Below, piece after piece: positions 53,341 to 63,154 of a stretch of 64,000 bases of DNA. The DNA is from Dipteris shenzhenensis (Eukaryota; Polypodiophyta; Polypodiopsida; Gleicheniales), in the NCBI GenBank assembly GCA_047967505.1, contig CM106540.1; one strand, 5' to 3'. Below the pieces are notes generated by a model. The model saw nothing but the letters and a program-made list of their open reading frames with translations. It did no database searches and was not told the origin of the DNA. Every line of letters starts with the position of its first letter. Positions within the stretch are counted from its first letter, which is position 1. The position numbers and the translations under genes are program-made.

Positions 53341-54581
53341 CTCTTCCAACCCAAGCATCTGCCCGTCTGAGTCACAAATGCAACCAATAGGAAGAAGGAC
53401 AGCAGTGGGTTGCCAAGGGTATTCTCCAAGCCAACGCTATTTAGATTTCAGAGAGGGGGCTTCAACATGCAGCTTTTATCTAGCCTCTACTTTCCATGCC
53501 AAACCCTCAAATAAAGGAAACCAATGAGGACTAGAAACAAGGGAAGTCATCCAAGGTGGATCCCTAAGCAGTTACTAAAAGCTCAGGACTATGATCAAGG
53601 TGGATCCCTACGTGATTCCTAAAAGCTCAGGGCTACTATGAAGGTAATGCTTATATTTGGATACCAAGGACCCATCACATGGCTACCCCGCCTACCATCA
53701 AGTGCCCCCCCCAAGGTACAAGAACCCGACCCTCCACATCAATGCAAATGAAGGCCGAAAGGCACAAGGCAATCTCTAGCCTCCTCAAGTAGCATCACAA
53801 CAATAGACCCACAAAACTTACTTCTAAAAAAGGAGGTAGCACCACAAGAACCTCTTGCCACCCATCAAAAGAAAGGACCACTTCAACGACATCATAGACA
53901 ACTTTACTGTGCCCTTGAATTCTTATGCTTTAAGCAAGGATGTCATCATCGACCGCGACAGTCCCACAAGAACTTGTTCCCAAAAGAGGAGCAAACTCAC
54001 AAGAACCTGCAACATCATGAGACAAGTCATAAGCTAAGGCAATTGGTGAGACCCAATGGGTTCCCAAGTATAAACACTTAATTTACGCTTCTCTACCTGC
54101 TTCTACTTCAACATCTAGCTCGGTAGTACCACAAGAACCTACCTATAACAAGAGAGTAGTGCCACAAGAACTTGCCTGTAACAAGAGAGTAGTGCCACAA
54201 GAACCTGCCCGTAACAAGAGATTAGTGCCACAAGAATGTACTGCTACTCCTACTCTGAAGGTTTTGACTTCGAGGATGGCAATCCACATAGGGGTCACAC
54301 GAGAACGAATTGAGCCACTAGGCTCCCAAGACCTCAAGGCCACACCACTCCCAATCGATGCACATGCTGGGACCATGCAAGTCATCCTTGATGAGCTGAC
54401 AGTATCATTGATTCGTAACACCAAGGCACCATTGTATGCCCTACTTACAGGTGCTCTCAAAAGATAGGTAGCTTGGAAGGAGGTAAGGAACCCCAAGCAC
54501 CCACAATTCAGATTTCATTTATCAAGTTATAGGGTCTAGGTGAAAATAGAATCTCCAAGGAATAGGTGAAAATAGGATGTC
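53341..54581 (+). other. 3' tail of element C
   Basis: Broken frames without domains. It contains a direct repeat of GGTGGATCCCTA near 53555 and 53600, a repeated GCTAAGGCAATTGGTGAG(C/A)CCCAATGGG block (53300 and 54032), and the 33-bp repeat at 54123-54235. It ends at the copia-3 target site. Confidence 0.5.
54123..54235 (+). repeat. 33-bp tandem repeat (about 3.5 units)
   Basis: Units contain TAGTGCCACAAGAACCTGCC and GTAACAAGAG, and in one frame encode VVPQEPARNKR with small changes. Confidence 0.85.
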
Positions 54582-54586
54582 ACCAC

Positions 54587-54843
54587 TGTTGAGAGTTCAC
54601 GCTCAACATCGTGTGATCATGTGTGCATAGCACCATCACGTGATCATATGTGCATAGCACTAACCTTATAGAGTGCTATAAAGGAAAGGGTTAGATTCCC
54701 TAACCCTAGCCCTAAAAGGGTTTGTATATATTCTATTTTTTCAACTAATTCTAGTGTACAGTTAGTCATTGGTGGTGTGCTCTCTAGCTGTGCCCTCGCT
54801 CCTCATCTCCACTCTTCTCCTCTCCACTCTTCATATTTTGTCA
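54587..54843 (+). repeat. 5' LTR of copia-3 (257 bp)
   Basis: It starts TGTTGAG and soon has the complement CTCAACA, a 7-bp stem at the very end. Two copies of GTGATCAT.TGTGCATAGCAC lie 27 bp apart (54613-54660). TATAAAGG at 54677-54684 is the likely promoter box. A CCCTAACCCTAGCCCTAAA string follows. Confidence 0.95.
54677..54684 (+). promoter_or_regulatory. Predicted TATA box of copia-3
   Basis: TATAAAGG downstream of the paired 21-bp repeats; the 3' LTR has the same box. Confidence 0.5.
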
Positions 54844-54855
54844 TGGTATCAGAGC
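54844..54855 (+). other. Primer-binding site of copia-3
   Basis: TGGTATCAGAGC directly follows the 5' LTR and is complementary to the 3' end of initiator tRNA-Met. Confidence 0.95.
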
Positions 54856-55242
54856 TTCCTTGTCTTCCGCTGAGACATTGAGATTCGTGAGAGTGTGAGA
54901 TTGAGAGATTGAGAGGTAGTCTTTCATTCCATTCAATTCCGTTGAGTGAAGGATTTCCGTTCATTGAAAGAGAGAAATTTCCTTCTCATTGAGAAGAATT
55001 TCCGTCTATGGAGAGAGATTCTTGAGTTCTTTGAGAGAGTTTCCGTTGAATTCTATTCATGTTCCATTCTGTTACGAGAGTTCATGCTTGAGAGGTTCAT
55101 TTCAGTTTCTCAGAGACTAAGGTTCAACCTTCTCTGTCTCGTTTACTTTTGAGTTGAGAGAGATTCATTCTGTGAGGTTCTCCTCGAGTCGACAAGGCTC
55201 TGAGCTTTGTGACGTGCTATGGTTCTTTGAGGTCACAAATTT

Positions 55243-55875
55243 TTGGTTGTGGGTGAAGAATTGCTTCTGTGTCTCGTCCGAGTACATCAACTCACAGACT
55301 ACAGTCTCTTGAACTCAGCTCACAGTGAGCTTTTCAAGCTCTACTTCTATCCTTCAACAAGCCTCAGCCAACTTCGACGACTACATCTCCTTCGAGCTCT
55401 CTATGTCAGCCTCTACAACGACTCTTGCATACGGCTCCTTCAAGATGGCACATGCGGAAACAGCTCTCTTCCACAACAGCTCTTCCAACTCGGCCGAAGG
55501 CTCCAACGCTCTGCACGACTTCTACAACGCCCAACTGCAGCCAAGCTCCTAACGGCGGCTTATCAGCGGCGGCTACATAGAGCTCACACAGCCTCACGGG
55601 CTTCAACGCATCTTCCGACCTCCAACATGGGCAACGGCCATCCCTACGTAAGCTCCAAGCTCCCGGCGCATCTCCCCTTGCGATTCACAGCCGACTCCTT
55701 CACCGGCTACTCCAACGAAGCAGACAGCTCCTCTACAGCCCACCCGATGAGCCCACCCGATGCGCATCGGCCTCCCAAAACTGCAACGACCGCTCGACCT
55801 TCAAGCTTCTACCAGCGAAGCTTCACGACAACCGCCGTCGCCAACGACTCCAAGCTTCCATCGCCAGAGCTCTAG
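55243..55875 (+). CDS. Open frame in copia-3 leader, unknown
   Basis: 210 codons without a stop, in the leader of copia-3. The product is rich in Ser, Leu, Arg, Thr and His (LFKLYFYPSTSLSQLRRLHL, RPTAAKLLTAAYQRRLHRAH). It has no recognised domain, signal peptide or catalytic motif. Other frames of the same stretch are also open for 60-75 codons, which weakens the case that this is a real gene. It could be captured host sequence or chance in a GC-rich block. Confidence 0.25.
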   Translation: MVVGEELLLCLVRVHQLTDYSLLNSAHSELFKLYFYPSTSLSQLRRLHLLRALYVSLYNDSCIRLLQDGTCGNSSLPQQLFQLGRRLQRSARLLQRPTAAKLLTAAYQRRLHRAHTASRASTHLPTSNMGNGHPYVSSKLPAHLPLRFTADSFTGYSNEADSSSTAHPMSPPDAHRPPKTATTARPSSFYQRSFTTTAVANDSKLPSPEL

Positions 55876-56221
55876 ACAGCCAACTTTAATCCGTTTGGCG
55901 ATCTCCATTGGTGCTCCAACTCAAAATTCCGTCGATTCCATCGATTTTCTATCGCTGTTTTGAGCTCCGTCGACTCACAGATTTTCTCTGCAATCCAAGG
56001 TTTTCCAACCTTGGAAAAAGACACGTGGCAAGAACCTTATCCCCGGTGACCTCACACCCTTGGGCTTGGTCATGAAGATGCCACATCATCTTATTTGGTT
56101 AAGTTAACTCGGGTACCGTAACCCTGGTTAGAGAGTGGATAAGGTTGGTTAACTTAACCACAGGTCAAGTTTACCATAGGTCATTGAACCATGGTTAAAA
56201 TACCTTAACTCAATCCTTATC

Positions 56222-56500
56222 TGACACATCATCAGCCATGTAATCAGTGCCACATCACCAGGCCACATCATCGGGCCACATCACTAGGCCATGTCATCAT
56301 TGCCATGTCATTTCTGCCACATCAGCAGTGCCACCTCAGCATTGACCTCTGCAGGCACAGTCCCTTGCCAGGCACACTGTGCACACACTGCATGTGCACA
56401 CTCCTGCCACCTCAGCACAGAGCTTCACTGGCACACCTCTTTCTAAGCACAGTGCCACATCATCATTGCATGTGATTCACAGTGACACATCATCATTGAG
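56222..56500. repeat. Degenerate GCCACATCA repeat block
   Basis: The motif GCCACATCA(T/G)C or close variants (GCCATGTCATC, GTGACACATCATC) recurs at least ten times with irregular spacing. Confidence 0.75.
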
Positions 56501-57279
56501 CACCATTTGCACTCCTTTTGCCCCTCCACCTAGATCAAGTCGTATCTCTTGATCTAGGAAGAATTTGAGGGTGCTCCAAAAAGGAAAGTCGCTTGTTTTT
56601 TCATGCTCTACGCGCTCGTTACATCATGCACACATTTTGGTGCAAGTTACACTCACATTCGTGCCTCGCCGACAAAACCACTTCCTTCACGCACATTTGC
56701 CTCTACATCGACACATTTGACCCAGCACTTAAAAAGAACAAAAGAAAAGGAATTATTTGCTGCTCTTTCATCATCGATCGACGGTTGGTTTAGATCTAGA
56801 TCAGAGTAGACTAGATTGCCATAGAGGGGACGCTTTGAATTCCCCAAGTTGCCAATCTAAGCCATGCCCGAAATTCCCGACTAGTACCTACTCGAAGTCA
56901 GTCCATACGCTCACATCCGATTTCACATCATTACATTACCTGAAACCTTACGTTCATCAGTTTAGTGAGCAGACTTCAGAGTTCAGAGGCATTGCAGCTT
57001 GATTCAGTGGGCAGATAGCACTTGATTTCACACACACATGCCACCATTGTAAAGCCTATTTGGCTTTCTCACGGCATCGTGCACATCATTTTTCAGCCTT
57101 GTAAAGCCTCTTGGCTATTCCCGGCATCATTGCCACAAGCCTTGTAACACAGATCAGATCTTATATACTGCAGTTCTATCTTCACCGACGGTACAGAGAT
57201 TTCACTTGGCATCTTCAGTGTATTTGCAGTTGATTCATACAAAGATCTTCACAACACTTTTGAGTACATTTCTTGCACC

Positions 57280-58374
57280 ATGTCGACTAGCAACCTCAAT
57301 CTGGAGGCATCTGCTAAGTTAGACAACTCCAATTACGGTACATGGAAATACCGAATGGAGACCATTCTTGTGCTTCAGGACAAATGGGACTATGTCGATG
57401 GATCTATACCTAGACCATTGGCCGATCCAGCCACCAGTAGCTCTACTCCATCTGTTGTCACAGTACCAGCAACGGGATCTACATCGGGATCTACATCTAC
57501 ACAAACAATTTTCGCACCAGTAGCAGATCTTGCCATTGCCCGAGCTCAAGCAGAATGGGATAAGAAAGACAAGTATGCCTATCACCTGATCAAGCAGAAT
57601 GTGCAAGATGTCATGCTAGGACAGCTCAACACAGTCAAGACATCAAAAGAAGCATGGGATATGTTCGCAGCTCTCTACGAGTCCAAGAACACATCCAAGA
57701 TTCTCACCTTGAGAAACCAGATCAACCAGAATTTTCGCAATAGCAATGAAACTGGTCATGCTTAAGTACTCTGCATCAAAGACTACAACAATCAACTTGC
57801 AGCAGCAGGAGAGACTATGAATCCCACAGAAATGGTTCAAGTAATCCTGAATGGACTAGGAGAAGGATATGAGAATCTAGTCTAGAGTATTGCCATCCAA
57901 CAGCAAATTCCAACACTGGAAGAACTTCAGTCAGTTCTACTTGGTGAAGAACTCAGGACTCAGGCCATTCAAGCACGTAAAGGTCATTCTAATGATCAGG
58001 CATTCACAGCTTCAGACAGAAGCAAAGGCAAATGTAGAAACAGAGGTAGATCATATCAGAAAAGTGGTCATCATCAACAAAATCAAAGTCAGCATCAGCA
58101 TCAGCATCAGCATCATCCTCAGCAACATCAAAATCAGCAAAGAGGAAATCATTCCAACCAAGGAAGATTCCAAGGACAAGGGAATGCATCCACCAATGCG
58201 TTAAACATTCAATGCAACTACTATCACAAGTTTGGACACTATGAAAGAGATTGCCGCAAGAAGCAGTATGACCAAGGCGGTCAATCCAGTAGTAATCGAG
58301 GGAATTCCCGAGGAAGAGGAAATCATCATGGTGGACATTCTAGTCACAGTCATTTTGCAAATGAACATGGAAAT
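57280..58374 (+). pseudogene. Gag of copia-3
   Basis: The frame starts at an ATG with TSNLNLEASAKLDNSNYGTW and YRMETILVLQDKWDYVDGS, the normal copia gag N-terminus. It continues through LGQLNTVKTSKEAWDMFAAL, GYENLV and QQQIPTLEELQSVLLGEEL. A His/Gln-rich stretch (QHQHQHQHHPQQHQ) precedes the zinc knuckle CNYYHKFGHYERDC. Stops are TAA 57763-57765 and TAG 57883-57885, both where Gln fits. The second knuckle cysteine is Tyr. The frame is otherwise continuous with the protease. Confidence 0.85.
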
Positions 58375-59785
58375 ATGTTTCTTGCAAGTGAGCAATTGCA
58401 TCAGACTGATACAATGCACCTAGACACTGATTTCAATCCCAAAGAGGATTTCAGCTATCAAGTCGACCAAGTGGAACAGGATCCTTGGTACATCAACAGC
58501 GGTGCATCATCTCATATGACAAATCACCAGGAATGGTTCACAGAAATGAAGCCATTAGAAGGTCAAAAGAATGTCATCTACACAGCAGACAATACACCGA
58601 ATCCAGTTCAAGGGACAGGGGTTATCCCTATGAACAATTTCACTGGTACAAAAGGATTAGTCAAAGATGTGCTCTATGTTTCGAAGCTCAGCAAGAACCT
58701 TTTGTCAGTAGGTCAAATGACGGAACACAACTACAAAGTCATCTTCGACGGTGATGAATGCACTATCAGAGACAAATCCAAAAGAGGTCAGCTAGTAGCA
58801 AAAGGTGTCAAGGAAGGACGCTTATACAGGATGCTAGCTACAGTGCCAGATAAGCATGCCATGTCAGCTCAAATGCAACAGATGCCACTATCTGCAAAAT
58901 GGCACAAGAGATATGGTCATGTCAACTTCAAGTACTTGTTAGATCTCAAGAATCAAAATATGGCAACCGGGATTCCGAAGCTACAGTTTCTTGGAAAAGT
59001 TTGTGAAGCATGCTGCTTCGGCAAACAAAAGCGAACCAACTTTGTCAGAAGTACCTCTCGTGCACGAGGTATTCTTGATTTGATTCATACAGATGTATGG
59101 GGTTATGCCCAGACCCGCAGCATCAATGGTTCACTTTATTACTTGACCTTCATCGACGACTACAGCAGATATTGTTGGGTCTACTTTCTGAAAGAAAAAT
59201 CTGAAGTGTTTGCCAGATTTCAAGAATTCAAAGCCATGGTAGAAAACTAGACAGGCAGAAAGATCAAGGTCATGAGATCAGACAGAGGAGGTGAATACGT
59301 CTTTAGCATTCATGAACTTTTGCAAAAATCACGGCATTCGAAGACAATTCACATGTGCAGATACTCCTCAGCAGAATGCAAGAGCTGAAAGGAAGAATGC
59401 GACTTTAGCAGACAGTGCTAGAGCAATGCTTAGTGAAAAGCATCTTCAGAATCAGTATTGGGCAGAAGCAATAGCTACAGCTAACTATTTGCTTAATCGG
59501 CTTCCTACCGAACCGATACAAGGTATGACTCCTTATGAAGCATTCACTGGACACAAGCCACGCATTGGGCATCTCCGCATATTTGGTTGCATAGCATATG
59601 CCCACATACATGATGATCATCGCAGGAAATTGGATGCGAAGTCACGCAAATGCATCATGGTTGGCTACAGTGAAGAAAGCAAAGCATACAAATTGTATGA
59701 TCCCATCAACCGCAAAGTCATTATCTCCAGAGATGTAATCTTCGATGAGGAATCAGAATGGAAAACCTCACCTACCAAGAGATAG
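58375..59785 (+). pseudogene. Protease and integrase of copia-3
   Basis: The protease start reads DPWYINSGASSHMTNHQEWF. The catalytic triad D-S-G reads N-S-G (codon 58495-58497), a GAC-to-AAC change at a CpG. The GAG-pre-integrase region has WHKRYGHVNFKYLLDL and CEACCFGKQKRTNF. The integrase core has IHTDVWGYAQ and TFIDDYSRYCWVYFLKEKSE. A TAG (59248-59250) replaces the Gln of ENQTG. SDRGGEY holds the second Asp, and a frameshift follows near 59299. NARAERKNATLADSARAML carries the Glu, then AIATANYLLNRLP and HLRIFGCIAYAH. Near 59780 the frame shifts back. Confidence 0.85.
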
Positions 59786-61518
59786 AAGCATCGACTTCAC
59801 AGTCATCTACAGAACAGGTTGATGAAGAAGAGCAAGAATTGCCAGCAACACCCCAAGCAGTGCCACAGTAGCTCAGACGGTCTACTAGGGAAAGCAGACC
59901 ACCAGCCAGATTGACATATGCTGAGAAAGGCAAAGCAATTCAGGTGGAAACCACCAACTATGCTCTTATGACTACCATCATGGCTACAAAAGAGCTAGTG
60001 TACTTCGAAGACGCAGTAGATAAGCCAGAATGGCAAACTGCTATGAATGAAGAAATGGATGCTTTGTATAAAAATAACACTTGGGAATTAGTGACCTTCC
60101 ACCAGGAAAGAAGGCCATAGCCAACAAATGGGTATACAAAGTGAAGTACAATCCAGATGGCAGTATTCAGAGATACAAAGCCAGATTAGTTGCAAAAGGA
60201 TTTGCACAACAATATGGACAAGATTATGATGAGACTTATGCTCCAGTAGCAAAGATGGATTCCATACGATTCTTGATATCACTAGCGACACTGAGTAAAT
60301 GGAATGTGTATCAGCTCGATGTCAAGAATGCATTTCTCAATGGTTATCTACATGAGGAAGTCTACATGCAACAACCAGCCGGTTATGTTTTGCCATCTCA
60401 AGAAATGTCTCTATGGCTTAAAACAAGCACCCAGAAGTTGGTACAGCAGAATTGACAAGTATTTTGCTGATCTAGGATACATGAAGTCCAATGCAGATCA
60501 TACTCTCTACTACAAAGTTCAAGGGAAAGATATTACTATTGCACTTTTGTATGTAGATGATCTGATTGTGACAGGAAGCAAGGATAGCTTCATCAGAAAA
60601 CTAAAACAAGACTTATCTGCAGAGTTCAACATGAAAGATCTTGGACTTATGCACTATTGCCTTGGAATTGAGTTCTGGAGAGATTCAGATAGCACATTCA
60701 TGAGTCAGCTCAAGTATGTTGACAGTCTCTTGAAGAAGTTTCATATGGCAGATTGCAAGATTGCAGCCACTCCCATGGAACAGAGTTTGAAACTTACTAA
60801 AGATTCAGAAAAGCCTACAGTCAATGACAGATACTACAGGCAACTCATTGGATCTCTTATATATCTGACAATCACACAGCCAGATATTTGTTATGCAGTA
60901 AGCTCACTAGCACAGTTTATGGCAAATCCAAAACAGTCTCACTGGAATGCAGCCAAAAGAGTCTTGAGATACATCAGAGGTACAAGACAGTTTGGGATAG
61001 AATACAGAGGAAGTCATCCACGGTTGCATGGATACTGTGATAGTGACTATGCCGGAGATCATGAGACCAGGAGATCGACACAGGGATATGCATTTTTCCT
61101 TGGTCAAGGTGCTATATCATGGTTGTCAAACAAACAGCCAACTGTTTCTTCGTCTTTGACTGAAGCAGAATATAGAGCACTCACTACAGGTGCATGTGAG
61201 GCTATATGGCTCAGAAGACTATTGTCAGAAACAGATTACTTTGATGAGTCAAAGCCAACAACAATATATTGTGATAATCAATCGGCTCAAGCATTGGCCA
61301 AAAATCCAGTATATCACTCCAGGACAAAGCACATTGATGTCAGAGAGCACTTCATCAGAGAAAGAGTGTTACTTGGGGACATCACACTGCAGCATTGTGA
61401 TAGCAAAGAAAATGTTGCAAACATCTTTACCAAACCACTCGGTAAAGAGCTATTCGAGAAACACCGACTAGCTCTTGGTTTGATGCAGAGGAACGACATT
61501 CCCATTAAAGGGGTGTGA
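59786..61518 (+). pseudogene. Reverse transcriptase and RNase H of copia-3
   Basis: An acidic linker has a TAG at 59869-59871. RT starts with KPEWQTAMNEEMDALYKNNT and shifts frame near 60095 to PPGKKAIANKWVYKVKYNPD and MDSIRFLISLATLSKWNVYQ. It shifts again near 60400 to KKCLYGLKQAPRSWYSRIDK. The catalytic LLYVDDLIVTGS is intact. RNase H (LHGYCDSDYAGDHETRRSTQ, SSSLTEAEYRALTTGACEAI, IYCDNQSAQALAKNPVYHSR) is unbroken to the natural TGA at 61516-61518. The last 400 codons are thus open, while the 5' half is damaged. Confidence 0.9.
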
Positions 61519-61593
61519 TGGAATGTAATGCTCAGTCCTTCTTCGATTCCCCAGAATCATCATCTTGAGGGAAGGCCTACTTCATGATGTTGA

Positions 61594-61606
61594 TCTTGAG
61601 GGAAGG
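61594..61606 (+). other. Polypurine tract of copia-3
   Basis: The sequence CTTGAGGGAAGG ends directly at the 3' LTR start. A similar CTTGAGGGAAGG occurs 30 bases earlier (about 61564-61575). Confidence 0.8.
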
Positions 61607-61863
61607 TGTTGAGAGTTCACGCTCAACATCATGTGATCATGTGTGCATAGCACCATCACGTGATCATATGTGCATAGCACTAACCTTATAGAGTGTTATA
61701 AAGGAAAGGGTTAGATTCCCTAACCCTAACCCTAAAAAGGTTTGTATATATTCTATTTTTTCAACTAATTCTAGTGTACAGTTAGTCATTTGTGGTGTGC
61801 TCTCTAGCTGTGCCCTCTCTCCTCATCTCCACTCTTCTCCTCTCCACTCTTCATATTTTGTCA
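61607..61863 (+). repeat. 3' LTR of copia-3 (257 bp)
   Basis: Same ends and length as the 5' LTR. Six differences are read: four G/A or C/T and two G/T. Here the internal string is CCCTAACCCTAACCCTAAA. Confidence 0.95.
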
Positions 61864-61868
61864 ACCAC

Positions 61869-62470
61869 AATAGAGTCCCAAGTCTTAGGTGAAAATAACA
61901 TCCCTTTGCGGGTGGTTGGTCAACCCGAGCATTGCAAGCCCATCATAAGTAAATCAGCACCTCATGAGTTAACTTAGGTGAGTAGGGTCTAGACAGTCTC
62001 TGCATGCCACCTATGTACCACAATAGACCACAGTCTGTCCACAAAATCCAAAGTATTCCCTACGCACCCACACACAATTAGGCTACCCCACTGACATGCC
62101 CTCAAATTGCCAAGCTAGGCCAAGTCAAAGCCCCCACTAGTCAAAAAATGTCTACAATTCCCAGAAAATGGCAAAAAATGGTTAACTGGAAAGCATGTTG
62201 CATTAAGGCCAACGTAGTGCATGTCGGGCTAGCAATGTAGTGCACATCGGGTTAGTAAGGCATCACATGCGAGGAAGCTATGCCAGGACACTAGGGATGG
62301 TAATGCAATGCACGGTGGGATATCTAATGTAGTGCACGTTGCATTAATTTTCTATAAAAGGGGACCCCCTAGGAAAAATTTATTGTTTTAGTAGTTGTAC
62401 CTAGACTCTGTCAAAATTTCCCTAGAGTTTTCTATAGCCTCCAAACTGACTCCCAGTCCTCCCAGCTACC
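61869..62470 (+). repeat. Element C flank, probable LTR with U3-like repeats and TATA box
   Basis: Copies of a GTAGTGCA(C/T)(G/A)T motif (62213, 62233, 62330) and TAATGCA(A/C)TGCACG-like strings lie upstream of TATAAAAG at 62353-62360. This layout resembles a plant LTR U3/R border. No second copy is found in the window to prove it. Confidence 0.4.
62353..62360 (+). promoter_or_regulatory. Possible TATA box
   Basis: TATAAAAG before GGGACCCCC, downstream of the short repeats. Confidence 0.4.
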
Positions 62471-63091
62471 CCCATCTGCATGAGTTCTAGCTCGGAAAGC
62501 TTTGATGACACTTTAAGCAACCTCTTCAAAATCTACTACTCATTTGGACTCATGGAATCCGGCCCCTCCCAAGCCGAAATAGCTAGTCTTGGAACTAGTC
62601 TCTCCACTCCCTCTAATACTCTCTCTACAGCTGTAGCTCCCCCCACCTTTGTCATTCACACACTTCAGTCACTCCATCTATCTCTCTACCTATCTCGGAT
62701 CCCATAATTGATGAGGAGCCTGACTGTACCTAGACTTATAGCCCCAGCCTCAAGAGTTCAGACAAGCCTCTACTTCTAGACTAGCAAAGCAATGCAAGGT
62801 GATGCCTATGGCCCCCCTATACACAGAGCATTTGGTGACCATAGCAAATATGGACACCAATGGTTGGAAATCCTTCAAGGCTTGAACCTCCATTCCTCTT
62901 TTTTCTACAAGCCTAATGTCAATTTGCATCTCTCTTAACATAACTACCAATGCTACCAGGCATGCCACGACTGTGAAGTACTTAGAAGAAGTTGGGCTGA
63001 CGCCTCTTGGGTCTTGATGTTTCTCTCTCTACACACACACATGCACATACACACTCTCGACACCTTCCTCGTTTTGGCTAGACCGTGGCCC

Positions 63092-63096
<5 letters not shown>
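62471..63096. other. Unassigned sequence
   Basis: A 75-codon frame at 62480-62707 is Ser-rich (SSSSESFDDTLSNLFKIYYS) and might be an N-terminal gag-like peptide after the putative LTR. Another protein-like piece (GHQWLEILQGLNLHSSFFYK, YQCYQACHDCEVL) occurs at about 62800-63010. Neither is recognised. Confidence 0.3.

Positions 63097-63150
<54 letters not shown>
63097..63150. repeat. (CT)n microsatellite
   Basis: About 27 CT units. Confidence 0.95.

Positions 63151-63154
<4 letters not shown>

Larger units (their letters stand above)
54856..57279 (+). other. Long leader of copia-3
   Basis: About 2.4 kb separates PBS and gag, unusually long for a copia element. It holds TTGAGAGA-rich sequence (54880-55180), an open frame at 55243-55875 (210 codons; Ser/His/Leu-rich, no domain recognised), a block of degenerate GCCACATCATC repeats (about 56222-56500), and mixed sequence to gag. 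CpG and GC are higher at 55380-55900, which may be captured DNA. Confidence 0.6.
54582..61868 (+). mobile_element. Complete Ty1/copia retrotransposon copia-3 with target duplication
   Basis: Element 54587-61863 (7277 bp) has two 257-bp LTRs, TG...CA ends, a tRNA-iMet PBS, a gag-protease-integrase-RT-RNase H order, a polypurine tract, and ACCAC on both sides (54582-54586, 61864-61868). The LTRs differ at six positions by direct reading (about 2.3%), so insertion is recent relative to its neighbours. It sits in the tail of gypsy C. The coding region is broken by stops and frameshifts, so it cannot act alone now. Confidence 0.95.
50290..62470 (+). mobile_element. Ty3/gypsy element C, decayed and split by copia-3
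   Basis: Gag, zinc knuckles, RT/RNase H and integrase remnants at 50290-53340 belong to the same family as elements B and D (SLRDYIAQIKNLNSQCEP, RERMSDAQLLPRF-like gag). A 3' tail with short repeats reaches 54586. Copia-3 then interrupts, and the flank resumes at 61864 with similar (AGGTGAAAATA) sequence. It probably includes an LTR promoter near 62353. Outer boundaries are not defined. Confidence 0.65.
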
